Below, in pieces: positions 13,171 to 13,186 of a DNA stretch of 13,186 bases (the stretch's first letter is position 1; every line of letters starts with the position of its first letter). Made by a program: the position numbers and the translations under genes. Origin of the DNA: JBEKDJ01 sp050014415 (GTDB lineage Bacteria; Desulfobacterota; BSN033; UBA1163); assembly GCA_050014415.1 (NCBI GenBank), contig JBEKDJ010000116.1, forward strand, positions 1-13,186, given 5' to 3'. The notes beneath the pieces are model-generated. The model searched no databases and was not told the DNA's origin. It was given only the letters and a program-made list of their open reading frames with translations.

Positions 13171-13186
13171 GTTTCCAAAAAGAACC

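Overview
The window looks like a chromosomal segment from a Gram-negative bacterium of moderate GC content, most plausibly Desulfobacterota (Deltaproteobacteria-like). This taxonomic guess is an inference. It rests on the pairing of a fused B12-binding-type radical SAM/DUF2344 protein with RNase G, a TAXI-type TRAP binding protein, a compact inositol-phosphate synthase, and intergenic palindromes of a style I associate with such genomes. No rRNA, tRNA or CRISPR array was seen.

Region 1 (1-5050) is metabolic. A long leader with a good sigma70-like promoter precedes inositol-3-phosphate synthase; a tiny upstream frame ends in an ATGA overlap with that gene. Convergent to it is an orphan TAXI TRAP solute-binding protein with its own promoter, then a catabolic-type threonine ammonia-lyase with a TTG start, then the 5' stump of an HSL-family alpha/beta hydrolase broken after its HGGG motif.

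Region 2 (5051-9139) holds the radical SAM protein and ribonuclease G, a conserved co-directional pair separated by a palindromic intergenic segment. The radical SAM gene may have a leaderless transcript.

Region 3 (9140-9500) is non-coding. A 241-bp foldback, MITE-like element with matching ends and a possible TTG target duplication sits inside a GC-rich hairpin.

Region 4 (9500-13186) is an accessory block bracketed by two near-identical terminators (32 of 33 bases). It holds three small cassettes. The first is an AbrB/MazE-like antitoxin with a PIN toxin, flanked by related direct repeats. The second is an HTH-nucleotidyltransferase whose HEPN-like partner is reduced to a 34-codon stump. 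The third is a zinc-ribbon-like small protein translationally coupled to a DUF1016/PDDEXK nuclease and to a further 33-aa frame. The antitoxin and HTH-nucleotidyltransferase genes each have repeat or palindrome operators overlapping their promoters, as expected for autoregulated toxin-antitoxin-like units. The nuclease gene carries two in-frame palindromes 63 bp apart. The best candidates for something undescribed are the coupled small-protein/nuclease unit, its coding palindromes, and the repeat family that punctuates the block.
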